Below, piece after piece: positions 9,379 to 19,086 of a stretch of DNA of 60,000 nucleotides (the first letter of the stretch is position 1; every line of letters starts with the position of its first letter). The notes beneath the pieces are model-generated. The model saw only the letters and a list, made by a program, of their open reading frames with translations, did not search any database and was not told the origin of the DNA. Origin of the DNA: Symsagittifera roscoffensis. Taxonomy: Eukaryota; Xenacoelomorpha; Acoela; Convolutidae. Made by a program: the position numbers and the translations under genes. The stretch lies in assembly GCF_963678635.1 (NCBI RefSeq), contig NC_087065.1, positions 31,004,252 through 31,064,251 of the forward strand. The letters run 5' to 3'.

Positions 9379-9443
9379 GATGAAACAGCTCGGAATGATT
9401 AATCTAAGTGAGATGAAACAACTCGGAATGATTAATCTAAGTC
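9379..9443 (+). repeat. 33-bp tandem duplication
   Basis: Two adjacent copies of a 33-bp unit beginning GATGAAACA and containing CTCGGAATGATTAATC, differing by very few bases. It lies in the gap before the SGNH block of copy A and is not obvious in copy B. Confidence 0.85.
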
Positions 9444-9536
9444 GTGACTTGCTTTTTAGATCTTGATTGATTGTGTTTTTTTTTTATTGAATTCGAACAG
9501 AATGAGAGAAACACGACGTGACTTACACGAAGAAGA

Positions 9537-9970
9537 ATGAGTGATACCAACGATTTGATGGATATATCTCAGTGAGCCTAGGAACGGCTCTGGACGAGGC
9601 GTATCAGCGGTTGATCGATTGCAACTTTGGATTGGAGGAACCGGAGCTGGCGATATTCACCGTCGCACTCCTCAATGCGTTGGGAAGGGAAGCTCTTGGG
9701 GAACACCTCACAGAGGTGGTCCTGATGTTGGCCTTTGGCGCGTGCGGAACCGCCGAGAGAGGTCGTAACCAACTCATGGGATGGCGACGAGTTGAAATTT
9801 CGGGTCACGACCTAGTTCGTGAACCTGGATTAGGCGAGCAGGGGGACTACCGGTTAGGGGAAATGCCCCTACCTGTTCAGCCTGAACAGCCTCACATTGA
9901 AGCCAACGATCACGTGACGGGCCGGGCTCATCACATTCAGCAGACTCCCCAACAGCCGTTCTTCCAATGA
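9537..9970 (+). pseudogene. SGNH block, N-terminal region
   Basis: The ATG at 9537 begins MSDTNDL, which is matched at the homologous place in copy B (17668, MSDTNDLYLSE). In A the frame hits a TGA at 9573, and the homologous reading continues in another frame from 9572 to 9970 (GTALDEAYQRLID). The pattern DE-x2-Y/F-x-RL-x-D recurs in copies B, C and D at the same position. No named domain was recognised. It precedes a Gln/Pro-rich and then a charged helical stretch. The starting Met is chosen because it is conserved in A and B; C and D have the related ATGGC-x-GAT. Confidence 0.6.
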
Positions 9971-10064
9971 CAAAATTCAGAATGAACGAAATTCAGATAC
10001 AAACGGCGGAAACGAATGAACTCTGGAGACAAAAGACGAAGACTGGAAGCAGTTTTGCACGAGG

Positions 10065-10460
10065 TTGAACGAGCTTCAAGAAAATGGAAAGTACGAGGAG
10101 CTGCAGATCCGCTTCAAAGAAGAGAAGATAAAGCACTTGAAGGAGCTCTATAATGCTAGAGCCAGCAAGTTGTCGCCGGAGGTTCTGGCAATGATGAATA
10201 CCGAGACGAAAGCCAAATCCAAGACTCAGGAGAATTATAGTGAGGTGACGGCCCCTCAGCGAGTGAGCTTGCCTTCAAACGCGAGAAACACGATACCTGA
10301 TACCTCGGAAACTTACCTGGTACCTCAGTTCCAGGAGAAATTTGAACAATTGGCCAAAGCTGCGATACAAGAAATAACCGAGCGAGAGACCGAAGCTTGG
10401 GCAGAATTAATCCTACTCAGCGAGCGGGCCAGTCACCCATCAGAAAGGAAAAGTGAATGA
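10065..10460 (+). pseudogene. SGNH block, charged helical segment
   Basis: An open frame of 131 codons, rich in Glu, Lys, Gln and Ala, with a likely coiled-coil stretch near its start (ELQENGKYEELQ through the next 40 residues) and another near the end. Copies C (29650-30070) and D (48700-49060) have similar Glu/Arg-rich helices at the same position between the N-terminus and the SGNH domain. It is probably an oligomerisation or spacer region. The frame overlaps the next ORF at 10457. Confidence 0.5.
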
Positions 10461-11227
10461 ATCCCACAGAGCCGGCCGGTCCGGTACCGAGTGGAGTCAA
10501 TGTGAGGTCGCGGGTAGTTGACATTCGAAAGGACATCGAAGGACTTCGAGCAGGTTGCAGCGGAACACCGCAAAGCCTGCCTGAACGGAATGAATTGGAA
10601 TCCGGCGGCGAGCCACCAACCGGTGCCGACGGGCAGCCAACACCTGATCATAGGAGATGGTGAGTGAGCCTGGTGAGGGACTTGAACCAAACTCTAGTAG
10701 GACGACAAACTACTGTGATCTCCTTTGGAGGGGCTTCAGTGGCTCAAGTGGTCGAGATGATGGAGCTGCAGAACGACGATAGGGTGGACACGTTAACCCT
10801 GATGGTAGGGAGGAAAGATGTCTCAAGGAACTCCGTTACACACGAAGTAAAATTGGAATCATTACTGATCTGTCTCCTCAATGAATTGAAAGAGAAATAC
10901 AGTCCGAGGATTCTGGTTTTGTGTACCATCCCTCTTAACGCGGACGCCGGGTCACCAGTAGCCAACTTCATGAAGAGGAACGTAACCCAGTGGAAGGTGA
11001 TGATCAAGAACCTGACTACTGGAAACCCCAACGAACTCCGATTGATGGATGTCGGTGCCTTGACAAAATATGGTATACATTTCAAAACTCAATCTGGAAT
11101 ACAGTGGATAAACGACACGTTTCAAACGAGGATAGAAGATATGGAAGCTGAACTGCGGACAATGGTCAACCCGGGGACACGAGGTAGCTCTGCCAGCAGG
11201 GTCAGATCCCATGTCCTCAAGCATTAG
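10457..11227 (+). pseudogene. SGNH (GDSL-type) hydrolase-like domain 1, damaged
   Basis: The block I motif is split. HLIIGD ends at 10658, eight extra bases follow (10659-10666), and the serine codon at 10667 starts SLVRDL. Without those bases the motif would be the GDSL signature. Block III reads VGRKDVSR near 10820, where D has GTNDVSK. Then come a hydrophobic strand RILVLCTIPLN and block V YGIHF near 11070, where D has DGIHFD. Thus the His is kept and the Asp lost. SGNH hydrolases cleave ester bonds in lipids, sugars or acyl groups. Homologous domains in C and D confirm the call; in A it cannot be catalytic. Confidence 0.75.
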
Positions 11228-11788
11228 TGAACCGTCTGGGTCTTTGACTACAGAGGCAAAGGTGGTACAGCCCTCTCCCAGCTCTGATGTGAGAGGAGAG
11301 ACTTGGGACCGCTCTAGCTCCCCGAGGCTGATCCTTGGAGAATCGCCTTGGAACTAGGGGTGGAACACAGCAAGTGGTTTCTCAAGTGACTGCCAATACC
11401 ACAGCACAACATTCAAGGGCGTCACCTGCTCAAGGGACAAAGCAAACAGATCCTGCAGCGGTGATCGATACGACTAGGGTCCGTGAGCTGCTATGGAACA
11501 GAGAAGATCCCAACCCCCGGGGGACAATATAAAGCCGATATGGCTATCAAATTGAGCATGAAGACGCTGACATGTCGTGCAGATGCGAGAAGAATGCTCA
11601 ACAGCGTTGATCCTACGGTATCTGGTCTGTATCGGATAGCAGGCGTGGATTTGCTATTAGCTGAAGAAGAGCAATTCATTTGTTCCGCTACCACCCTGCA
11701 ATTGGTGGATCTGGAGGGGACCATTGAACACGAGTTCATTGACGGATGTCCGTCATCAGGCCAGAGAAAGAGCTCCACCAAACCGTAG
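11228..11788 (+). pseudogene. SGNH block, linker between the two SGNH-like domains
   Basis: Several short overlapping open frames (11335-11532, 11483-11788) of Ser/Thr/Gln/Pro-rich sequence and then a more ordered region with GQYKADMAIKL, VSGLYRIAG and TLQLVDLEG. I recognise no domain. Frames change at about 11490. Copies C (28113-28649) and D (50041-50740) have a linker here, but similarity is low by eye. Confidence 0.4.
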
Positions 11789-12374
11789 AGGGGAAATTTC
11801 TAGAGGAGAACAGACCCAACAACCGGCATCACAAAATGGGGAGTATTCAAGGGAGTAACCCAGAATCACACCAGTGGAAGGTGACGAAAGAAGGTACGCG
11901 CACCTGGAACCACCGAAAAGAGACAGTATGTTTGCAGCTTATAACCCTCAGGAATTGAAGATGGGGAGAAATTTGATAGTGGCCAGCTCTGACTACCTAT
12001 ACAAGCCCCGCTCACTCTTTTGGCCGGATGTGATTTTCCTCACAGCTCTCAATTTGGTTTGGGGCCAAGCGGTGGGGATGGCGATAAATATGCAGAGGGT
12101 GGTAAACATGGATCCAGAAGTAGTGATAATAGCCGGATCGAATGACCACCTGCAGAGCAAGGGCCTCCTAAACGCTCTTGTCGACGGATCAGCTCCAAGC
12201 TCGGAGGCTGTGGGAGAAGTGATCATGACGCTGCTCTCAGCCATGGTGGAGGCTGAGAAATCGATACGACAGAGTTTTGCAAGGCAGTTAGTGATGATAA
12301 TCTTTGTGCTGTCTCCCGGCTATGCTCTGTTGCCCAAACCCTGCAGTTTGAGTATGCTATGGTCGTTATGCTAG
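11746..12374 (+). pseudogene. SGNH-like domain 2, probably non-catalytic
   Basis: The frame from 11874 holds LIVASSDYLYKPRSLFWPD and, about 50 residues later, PEVVIIAGSNDHLQSKGLL, followed by the hydrophobic strand MIIFVLSPGYALLP. GSND has the block III G-x-N-D pattern of SGNH hydrolases. The expected block I (GDS) is replaced by SSDY here and by GSDF in copies C and D. This looks like a second SGNH fold without the nucleophile. In C the pair is IVAGSDF and LLFAGMNDQLHAARLL. The function is unknown; it may have arisen by internal duplication of domain 1. Confidence 0.55.
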
Positions 12375-13223
12375 CGGAGGGACGACTTGATATGATGATA
12401 CCGGTACCGAAACGACAGGTGGATCCCAGCTTTTACTACTCCTACCGATCAGAATTACCTGCGATATTGTCGGACATCTCGGTTGCGATCCAACGATTCA
12501 AAGATCAAAGTACGACGCGCGTAGTGCTTGATGAGGGGCTGGGCCTGGAACTTTTCAACTTCGGCCGGTTTTTGAAATTGAGGCCAGGAGTGGGTGACGA
12601 ACATCAGCTGGTGCAGCATATGGCGAATAATCTCTGGTTTAGACGGACGGACTACGTGAGGGATGAAAGAGGAAGTTTGTTCAGGTGGAACGGCCTCTCA
12701 ACAGAGGAAGACCTGAAGGCTATGGCCCTGAGGACCAAACCTCACACCAATCTCTGGCTGTACTTGTTTCCTCGGTTGTGCGCGTTGGGACAGGATGCCT
12801 TCGATCATGCACCGGCAGTAGTGATGATACTTCCGAAAAATATTAGAAGTGAGCGAGCAGCCAGAGGCGACGATGTGTGGATTTAAGCAGGAGATCTATA
12901 CATTGTCCTTGGACCGGTTCCGAGCGCATGGGCTGGCCACAAGGGCCAAGTACGAGAGGTCGGATGCGATTCTCGCAGGAATGGGCGTAGAATGGTCACC
13001 TGCATTAATCAGCAGCTGCTACCCTAGGGCATCGAAGAACCTGATAGCCAACTCCCTGAGGCATATCAGGAAACTGTCCATTGGCCTTGTGCTGGCCTTA
13101 TACGTAACCTTCGGACACGAAAGCTTTATCAAAAGACCCCTGGTGCTTTTTACACAGGAGTTAGCTGATCTCCGACTGGATGGTCTTCTGACACTGGTTG
13201 CGATGACCTATGGGTGCTCTTAA
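12359..13223 (+). pseudogene. SGNH block, middle region
   Basis: Two overlapping frames (12359-12886, 12849-13223) continue the block. Recognisable shared pieces are VVLDEGLGLELFNFGRFLK near 12520 (C near 27400: MLDEVLCLKISNLARQL; D near 51280: VLDEVVCLEISILARQL) and LWFRRTDY near 12635. Then come TNLWLYLFPRL and a hydrophobic helix GLVLALYVTFG near 13085. These make one homologous region in A, C and D. No known domain was identified and no clear membrane segment is convincing. Confidence 0.55.
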
Positions 13224-13404
13224 GGTACCCCGAACAGCTGCAGGGACCGAAGAGGGAGTTCCATGATCAGATGGAGACAGCATCTTATTAAAAACTGAAG
13301 CACTGGAGGACTTTGCTCCTTCAGTACTTATTACAGCAGAACAGAAGTTTGACCTGAGAGGATAAGCCAATCTCCAGTAAATGTGAAAAGAAGAGGTCTG
13401 GGGA

Positions 13405-14566
13405 ATGCCCTTGTTGACCGACTTGGCCCTAATGATGCGGATCGATCCACTCGCTCTGATCTTCGGATGTAGGGAATTTGTGACTGTGGTCTACGGGCCT
13501 ACAGTGGTACACGTGTTTCCTGCTGACATACGAGTGGAGGCGTACAGACACTCAGTCCTGTATGTAAACCTTGTGTCAGTGGTGGACTATTCTGTGCAGT
13601 GGTGGGCTATTCTGAGCAGAGGGAGCTGAGAAGACTGGCAAGTGGCGATCGATTGTTCGAGAAGATATCCGAACCTGGCTGGATGTTAATGGACCTGAAC
13701 AACAGCTTCAAGTGTCGGATGGGAGGCGAGGACCTTTCCAATGTATAGTTCAACCCCAAGCTTTGGAACCTGTGGCCTATCCTTGTTCACGTGAATGAGA
13801 ACCAGGACGCATGGCTGGCGGGTTCAAATCAGTTGCCAAGCAGATGCCCACTGTATCCACGCATCAGGATGATGCTGTTGAGAGTAAACGGTCCAGTTCT
13901 GGCACCCAGGATTGGAGCTGCGCAGTATGTAGAAGGAAAAGTGTTCATCTGGAGCGAGGGGATGGATCCGCGCTTCATCAGCTGGAATGCTGCAGCTTTG
14001 CATACCTTCTATTTCACCTTTCCGGACTTGTGGAGCAGGAAGAAGATCAAAGCCATACCATCAAGGAAGCCAGAGGTCCCGCAGGCCACTGTAATGACGT
14101 GTACAGTCCAGCTGACGACATGTCTTGGCTGAAGTGGCCCAGAAGGGATACAGCTGTGATGATGGAGGTAAGCAAGGAGACCAGAGGAGGCATCTATCTG
14201 ACGATAGAGGAAGTGGCGCCGCATGGTGAGGAACCTTCGGAAATTGTTATGAATGACCAAGTGCTTTATCATGCGGGTGACCTGGTGATACCGGCTCGGC
14301 CGGATGCAGGAGTTGACATGCGCCAAGGCCCCTCTGGACCGGGACCAAGACCAGACAATAGAGGAGATGCGATTAAAGAGAATCATGGGGAAGATGACCC
14401 CATGGAAGGGAAGAGCGTCAAAATGAGCGAGTTCGACTTGGGTGCTCTGGAAAGGGATCTGCTGGATTATGATTTTGATAAAAAGGAAGGCGGTGGAGCA
14501 AATGAAACGGTAGTGCCGATGACGCTAGCGTTTCACCAGGAAAGGCGAGTCCAAGCTGCTCAGTGA
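13405..14566 (+). pseudogene. SGNH block, C-proximal region
   Basis: An open frame at 13405-13629 begins MPLLTDLALMM and contains VTVVYGPTVVHVFP and YRHSVLYVNLVS. Copy C has the same on the - strand at 26206-26517 (MPLLTDLCLAM, VNYAFPDPL, YRHSVVHVSLIS). Frames at 13791-14132 and 13811-14566 follow, with IWSEGMDPRFISWNAAALHT (C: GWDPLFVEYSAAAYLYS) and an acidic end before a stop at 14564. Between 13630 and 13790 the frame is lost. The conservation across inverted copies shows real former coding sequence of unknown function. Confidence 0.6.
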
Positions 14567-14610
14567 ACCCCCTCGAAGGTTCACCGAGCAGCTTGGACTC
14601 GCCTTTCCTG
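14537..14610 (+). repeat. 32-bp near-perfect inverted repeat (hairpin)
   Basis: Arms 14537-14568 and 14579-14610 are reverse complements over 32 bases with one mismatch, around a 10-base loop. The left arm starts CAGGAAAGGCGAG and the right arm ends with its complement. The left arm overlaps the stop of the preceding ORF. It could come from a fold-back copying error or be a structured RNA element. I did not see it in C or D, so it is probably specific to this copy. Confidence 0.9.
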
Positions 14611-14672
14611 TGGTATGCTTCAACCAGGGACCTAGACTCCACTGGTGACAGACTAGTTGGGGGCTCCTTAGT

Positions 14673-15535
14673 GTGAGGTCGGTCCGTCAGAAGAGCCAGG
14701 AAAGAACTGAGGAAGTACAAGTCAATGGTGAGAAAGTTGCAGGAGAGAGTGAACGACAAAGTGACCAACCCCAAGGTCGTGAAGTCGAAGGCCACAACGG
14801 TGGTGATGTCGCTGGCGAAGGTGTCCCACCCGAACGAAGCTGGGCAAGTGGACAAACGGGCTCGAACCTGAAGAGGAAGGAATTTGGCACAGTGATGTCG
14901 TCGGAGGCGAATGAGAATGGTTTAGAGCTTCTGAGTAAAATTTCCTGGAAGGCGGCTCTGCAGAAGTATTTCGACGAAATCATGCTTACTCCCTCATCTC
15001 TGATGGCGTTCTTAGACAATCCTTGTGTCAGGACAGCTCTGCAAGTGAGGCGTGTGTGGTGCCTTGTTGGAATAAAAGGACGGGAGTATGAAGTCACCAT
15101 TGAGACGAAATCTAGAGAGAAACAGTTAGAATTGAGGGAACTTTGAGAGTGTTGATCGCCAGGGACAATTCTGCGATAGTGTGGGCAAAAAGAAAGGACC
15201 TACTTTGCTTTACGAAGTTCGTGGTGGATCGTGTCCCCACTTCGGTGCTAGAAGAATGTGTAAAGACAATCAGGCAGAGGTCGATGAAGCGTGAAGAAGT
15301 CTTATTGAGGGCCCTGTTGGAACTCTATCAAGGCATGCCATTGCAGATCCCGACAAAGAACTGAAAGACATGGAGCGCTACCGGAGATCGGAGGAAGTCA
15401 GGCGATGTTCCAACAATGACATGATTGTGACGAGAGAATTGTTAGAAGGAATTGTTAGAAGGAGTCTGAAAGAGTACGCGACGCTAGGAAAGCGGAAGTC
15501 CTTCCAGTACGTCTCGGGTGCCCCGGGAATGCAGA
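14673..15535 (+). pseudogene. SGNH block, distal region truncated at the A/B junction
   Basis: Overlapping frames give a basic/charged helix (about 14690-14870), then WKAALQKYFDEIM, and VLIARDNSAIVWAKRKDLLCFTKFV at 15140-15215 and LLRALLELYQGMPLQIPTKN up to 15364. The last shared piece, GKRKSFQYVSGAPG, ends near 15535. Copy B has the same pieces at 18217-18600 and copy C at 23883-24140 (VARDDSGLCLTRRKDANCF). After 15535 the sequence switches to integrase C-terminus. About 40 percent of the block is therefore missing from A. Confidence 0.6.
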
Positions 15536-16455
15536 CCCAAATCAGGCAGAAGAGGAGAATCGATAGAGAACGGCTGATGCCAAAGCTTACTCAGTGGGTG
15601 ACTATGTGTGGGTGTTCCAGGTTGTGTTTACCCCAAAAGGAACCAAAAAGATGCTAAAAAATGGCCTGTTCCATTTCCAATAACTGAAGTGCACCAGGGT
15701 GGTCGCTTTTATCGACTTACCACCGGACGCGCAGCTCATTACGAAAAAACCAAATCGCACAATGCCACATCGAAAGACTGGTGCTTCCCGGCTGACATGC
15801 ATGAGAATGACTACTTGATAGTGGATCCCGCCTGTGAAGTGAACGAGGGAGGCACTCGTGACAAGGATGGCGGAAATGAGATGACGGATGACTGTGATCT
15901 GCCACCGGACCTGGAACTAACTCAGCGAATAAAGGTCGATGACGAAACCCTACCATATGTCGAGAAGGGATGGAACTGCCCAGAGAAGACCTAGAACTCG
16001 ACTTTTCCTTGACCATGGAGACGCGACAGAGCAGGAGGGGAAGGAACAAGAAGAAATACAACCCTTATGTTGAAGACTTTGTCGTAGACAGAATTGTATT
16101 AGACGATGTGGCGGACTCAGTAGTGGGTTTGGACGAAATAGTGGTATCACAGAATGTCGACCTGATTGATGATACAGAAACAGACTGGATCGACAATCGA
16201 TCGGAACCGGAAACTGAATTCGAACATGAGGTTGAACAAATGCATGAGCAAGAGTTGACAAATTTACAGGTGCTCGAATGGCTCCATGATATATCAACAT
16301 ATCCAAAAGAGACAATACCGACAATTCAGGCTGTCAATCAGATCAGCATCAAATACATCAGTCACGACGACAACACCGAGTCAAACTGGATTGCTCAAAA
16401 TGGCCTCTTATGTGCTCTCGGTTCTAACTTCGATCTGCTCGATTCTAGGCGATAG
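15536..16455 (+). pseudogene. pol: Integrase C-terminus with GPY/F module and Pol tail
   Basis: From about 15540 the sequence matches the end of the A integrase. At about 15640-15760 it keeps a complete GPY/F-like module in one frame: LKKWPVPF, ITEVHQGGRFYRL, TTGRAAHYE. Copy A has lost part of this. The acidic tail follows in frames 15608-15994 and 15970-16455: DPACEVNEGGTRDKD, ETLPYVE, then KKYNPYVEDFVVDRIVLDD and VLEWLHDI. The GPY/F module of Gypsy integrases takes part in DNA binding and multimerisation. The 5' part of integrase is absent. Confidence 0.78.
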
Positions 16456-16480
16456 ACGGGGACGTCAATGGATATTTTTT

Positions 16481-16500
16481 TCCGGGGAGTGGAGGTAGGA
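16481..16500 (+). promoter_or_regulatory. Purine-rich tract at the pol/macro boundary (copy B)
   Basis: TCCGGGGAGTGGAGGTAGGA matches the tract at 8492-8513 in copy A with a few differences and lies at the same position before the macro domain. It is a possible polypurine tract; position and composition are the only evidence. Confidence 0.35.
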
Positions 16501-16580
16501 CCCATCCACACCAAAAATTTTATGATCAAAAAATTAAAATCGGCACGTTGACCGGGTAACTGGAAACGGAGGGCAAAAAC

Positions 16581-17084
16581 CCTAAAGAACCGCCTTTTGA
16601 ACCAGTTTTTGAGTCATCTTTTGACCTACCGAACCACTGTTTGAACAATTTTGTTGTCACAGATATTGATTTTATACTCGCGGAACGCACGTGCGCTATA
16701 GCGATAATTGAGGATGTAAGTTTTAGAACAGCATAAGCGGTCGACTTCTGGAGAGAGTATAAGAAAACCGAGTTTTTGTGGAAACAGAGGCCTGGTGTAG
16801 GATGTATGATAGTGCTGCCCCCTGTTGCATCACAAATATTGGGCGAATGCTTGTGTTTTTTGGTAAGTAATGCCACTAATAGACAACACGTAAACCTCGA
16901 AAACTTGGTACTGGCCTTAGCTCGACTCAGGGATTTCCTGGCTGAGAGAGGAGTGACCTCTCTCGCATTACCACTCTATGATACTAATAGGGGAAAATTG
17001 CATCCGAAAGAGCTATATGCCCTAATACATGTAATCTTTTCGGAGACGGACATAGAAGAATACTTACAAGGAAGTATTATCTGA
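16581..17084 (+). pseudogene. TARG1-like macro domain (copy B)
   Basis: 168 codons in one frame, broken only by a TAA at 16734-16736 and ending with TGA at 17082-17084. The strand/helix blocks are the same as in copy A: VVTDIDFIL, VSFRTA and FWREY around the stop, FLWKQRPGVGCMIVL, LENLVLALARLRDFL, GVTSLALPLYD and SETDIEEYL. The residue that corresponds to TARG1 Lys84 is Asn here (CFLVSN), while A keeps Lys. The downstream part (from 16872) is almost identical to A, but the upstream part is clearly more diverged, which points to recombination within the domain. Confidence 0.78.
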
Positions 17085-17152
17085 TCTTACGCCAGAGCCG
17101 CATTTAGTGCTAATAGTTTGCATTAGGATTAGGTTTTTGGATGATTCTTGGG

Positions 17153-17205
17153 ATTTTTGGAAACGGACATAGCAGTCTACTTGCATAAGAAGTTTTATCT
17201 AAGCA
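17153..17205 (+). repeat. Second copy of the macro-domain 3' end
   Basis: This stretch repeats the sequence at 17034-17084 with several changes and would read ETDIAVYLHKKFYL in frame. That is nearer to the end seen in copy D (VHLHKKF) than the first copy is. It probably is the original end of copy B, left behind when A-like sequence was copied in ahead of it. Confidence 0.7.
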
Positions 17206-17404
17206 TCTGCTAAATCTATGATTAGGGTTAAGAGTTATTTTGTTAGGATTAAGAGTTTTCTACTAGGTTCACTTTTTAAATATTAGGATTTAGGTTTAGG
17301 ATAGGAATTGAAAGTTAGGTTTTTGTATACTAGTACTGGTGAGTGATATTGACATTTTGTGTTATCGTGTGATTATTATTATGTGATGACTGTTTTTTTT
17401 GTGA

Positions 17405-17420
17405 CCTGGGCTACTCCAGG
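17405..17420 (+). promoter_or_regulatory. Conserved hairpin upstream of the SGNH block (copy B)
   Basis: CCTGGG and TCCAGG pair around a 4-base loop, with a G-T pair next to the loop where copy A has A-T. The CGAAA-x-GTGACAGC word follows as in A. See the equivalent at 9224-9239. Confidence 0.45.
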
Positions 17421-17667
17421 TGCGAAAGGTGACAGCATCTCATCATTTTACACACCTCGGTGTTATCTTTTAAACTAAAAACGAAAAGAAAAAGTCAATT
17501 GAAAGCTTTTAAAAGATAATAATGATGTTTTATCGGGGAGATAGAATAGCTTGTATAGTGGTTCTAAGTTTTGACTTGTCTTTTAGATTGTGATTGATCA
17601 AAAATTTGATTGTTGATACTCGAAACCAAAAAATTGAAAATGAAGAAGGGAATCAATTCAAGAAAAG

Positions 17668-18804
17668 ATGAGCGATACAAATGATCTTTATCTCAGCGAA
17701 AAAGGAACGGCTCTGGACGAGATATACCAGCGGTTGATAGATTAATACTTTGGAATGGAAGACCCGGAGCTGTCGATGTTCACCGTCACACTCCTCAATG
17801 CAATGGGACGAGAAGGCCGATCGCCTCACAGAAGTGGTGTTGATGTTAGCCTTCGGCGAGTCTGGTACTGTCGAAAGAGGCCAAAATAGGCTCATGCGAT
17901 GGTGACGAGGAGAGATGTCTGGTCACGTCTTGGCTCTTGAGCCAGGACTAGGAGAACGAAGGGACTACAGCTTAAAGGAAAAGCCCCTACCTGTCCGTCC
18001 GAACAGCCTCTTCTTGGGGTAAAGAGATCACGTGATGGGTCCATTCACATTCGGCGGATCCCCCAACATCCAGCTCCTCTATCCAAGAAAGTCTAGGTGA
18101 ATGAGATGGAAATGCAGACATCGAAACGATCGAAACCCTGGACAAGAAGGAGAAAGATTGGCAGGAGTTACAGATCAAGTTGGAGAGTATAAGGCGATAG
18201 CTCGAAAGAACAAAAGTTGGAACTGATGGAGGCCCTACGAGTGTTGATCGCCAGAAACTTATCTGCGATAGCGTGCGCTCCTCTGTTTTGTGAGATTCGT
18301 GGTGGATCGCATCCCCACTCCTGTGTTGGAAGAACAAAGGGAGGAATTGGTCGTGAACGGGCCTTCCTGAGAGCCTTGCTGGAGTTACACCGGGAGATGC
18401 CGCTCTAGATACCCACCAAGAACTGAAACGACATTAAGAGCTACCGGAGACTGGAGGAAGTGAGGTAAGACTCCAACAAAGAAATTAAACTAATTCGGGA
18501 TTTAATTGTAAAAGCCAGAGATTCAAAAGAATACGTGATCATGGGTAAATTGAAATCCTTCCAGTACGTGTCAGGTGTACCCGGAAAAGCGTATAATCAT
18601 TTTTTGGTTGAGGAAGCAAGAAAGCAGGTGAGCTTTGAATGCGGTTCATGGGACGGTCCGTTGAAAACCAGCTTAGAGTGGGAGCTCACAAACCCTTCAA
18701 GGTGCCCTCACCCAAACACCGGTTTGATATGGGACGTAACAGTAGACGTCGTATTAGAGTTGAATGATGACACGAGTCTGCACGATTTAGCCGTAATGGT
18801 TTAG
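17668..18804 (+). pseudogene. SGNH block, N-terminus joined to distal part by deletion
   Basis: Starts at ATG 17668 with MSDTNDLYLSEKGTALDE, the equivalent of the A start. After about 500 bases of frameshifted N-terminal sequence, the homology jumps at roughly 18190-18240 to the A region near 15135: ALRVLIARNLSAIA, LLELHREMPL, then GKLKSFQYVSGVPG at 18545. Everything between, including both SGNH-like domains, is missing. That is an internal deletion of about 5 kb relative to A. After 18600 it goes beyond the point where A is truncated (SFECGSWDGPLKTSLEWELTN and on). Confidence 0.6.
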
Positions 18805-19086
18805 CGTTTTTGTCTGCAAGATTTAGGCGATAGCTCTGCGAATAGTGAAGCAGGATGACAGACCATCCAAGGAATCGTCCGAAAAGAATTCTCCAAGTGA
18901 TTGGATGAAGAAGAGCACTTGCCTAGCTTCCAGCTGTGGGATGGAAGGACATGTGTGTGGGACTGAGTAGTGCTTGAATCAGCATTGTCTGATAGCCAAA
19001 TTGTACTGAAGATTGAGAATGTCGGACAAAAATGAGATAGAATTAATGAGAAAACTGGAGGCTGGCGAGAAGCTCTAAAAAATGAG

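Larger units (their letters stand above)
9064..9536 (+). other. Non-coding gap between macro domain and SGNH block
   Basis: An AT-rich stretch with no credible ORF. It has GTTATG-rich low-complexity sequence at 9170-9220, a hairpin at 9224-9239, and a second potential stem at 9307-9320 (GTGCT and AGCAC around TGTG) just after CACCTCGGTG. It also holds a 33-bp tandem duplication at 9379-9443. Copy B has the same layout at 17085-17667, with the hairpin and the CACCTCGGTG word kept. Conservation suggests a leader or promoter for the downstream block, but no defined signal was identified. Confidence 0.5.
1..15535 (+). mobile_element. Copy A: giant Gypsy-like retroelement (gag-pol-macro-SGNH block)
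   Basis: The modules run in order: Gag about 80-2294, protease 2312-3457, RT 4045-4870, RNase H 4871-5290, spacer to 6567, integrase 6607-7694, Pol tail to 8474, macro domain 8557-9063, gap, and an SGNH-containing block 9537-15535. The window starts inside or just upstream of Gag, so the 5' end is not seen. The 3' end is cut at about 15535, where SGNH-block sequence joins integrase sequence of copy B. Many frameshifts and stops show it is not active. The limits are inferred from homology with copies B, C and D, because no LTR was recognised. Confidence 0.85.
17085..17667 (+). other. Non-coding gap before the SGNH block (copy B)
   Basis: AT-rich with no credible ORF. The first 68 bases match the sequence after the A macro domain. 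A second, diverged macro-domain 3' end follows at 17153-17205. Then come TTAGG-containing AT-rich stretches, the hairpin at 17405-17420 and an ACACC-TC-GGTGT palindrome near 17447. The ATG of the SGNH block is at 17668. Confidence 0.5.

Noticed and set aside
13811-14855. Long - strand frames 14009-14386 and 14418-14855
   Set aside because: The + strand has partners in copy C in conserved order, while these - frames have none. The second one also crosses the 32-bp hairpin.
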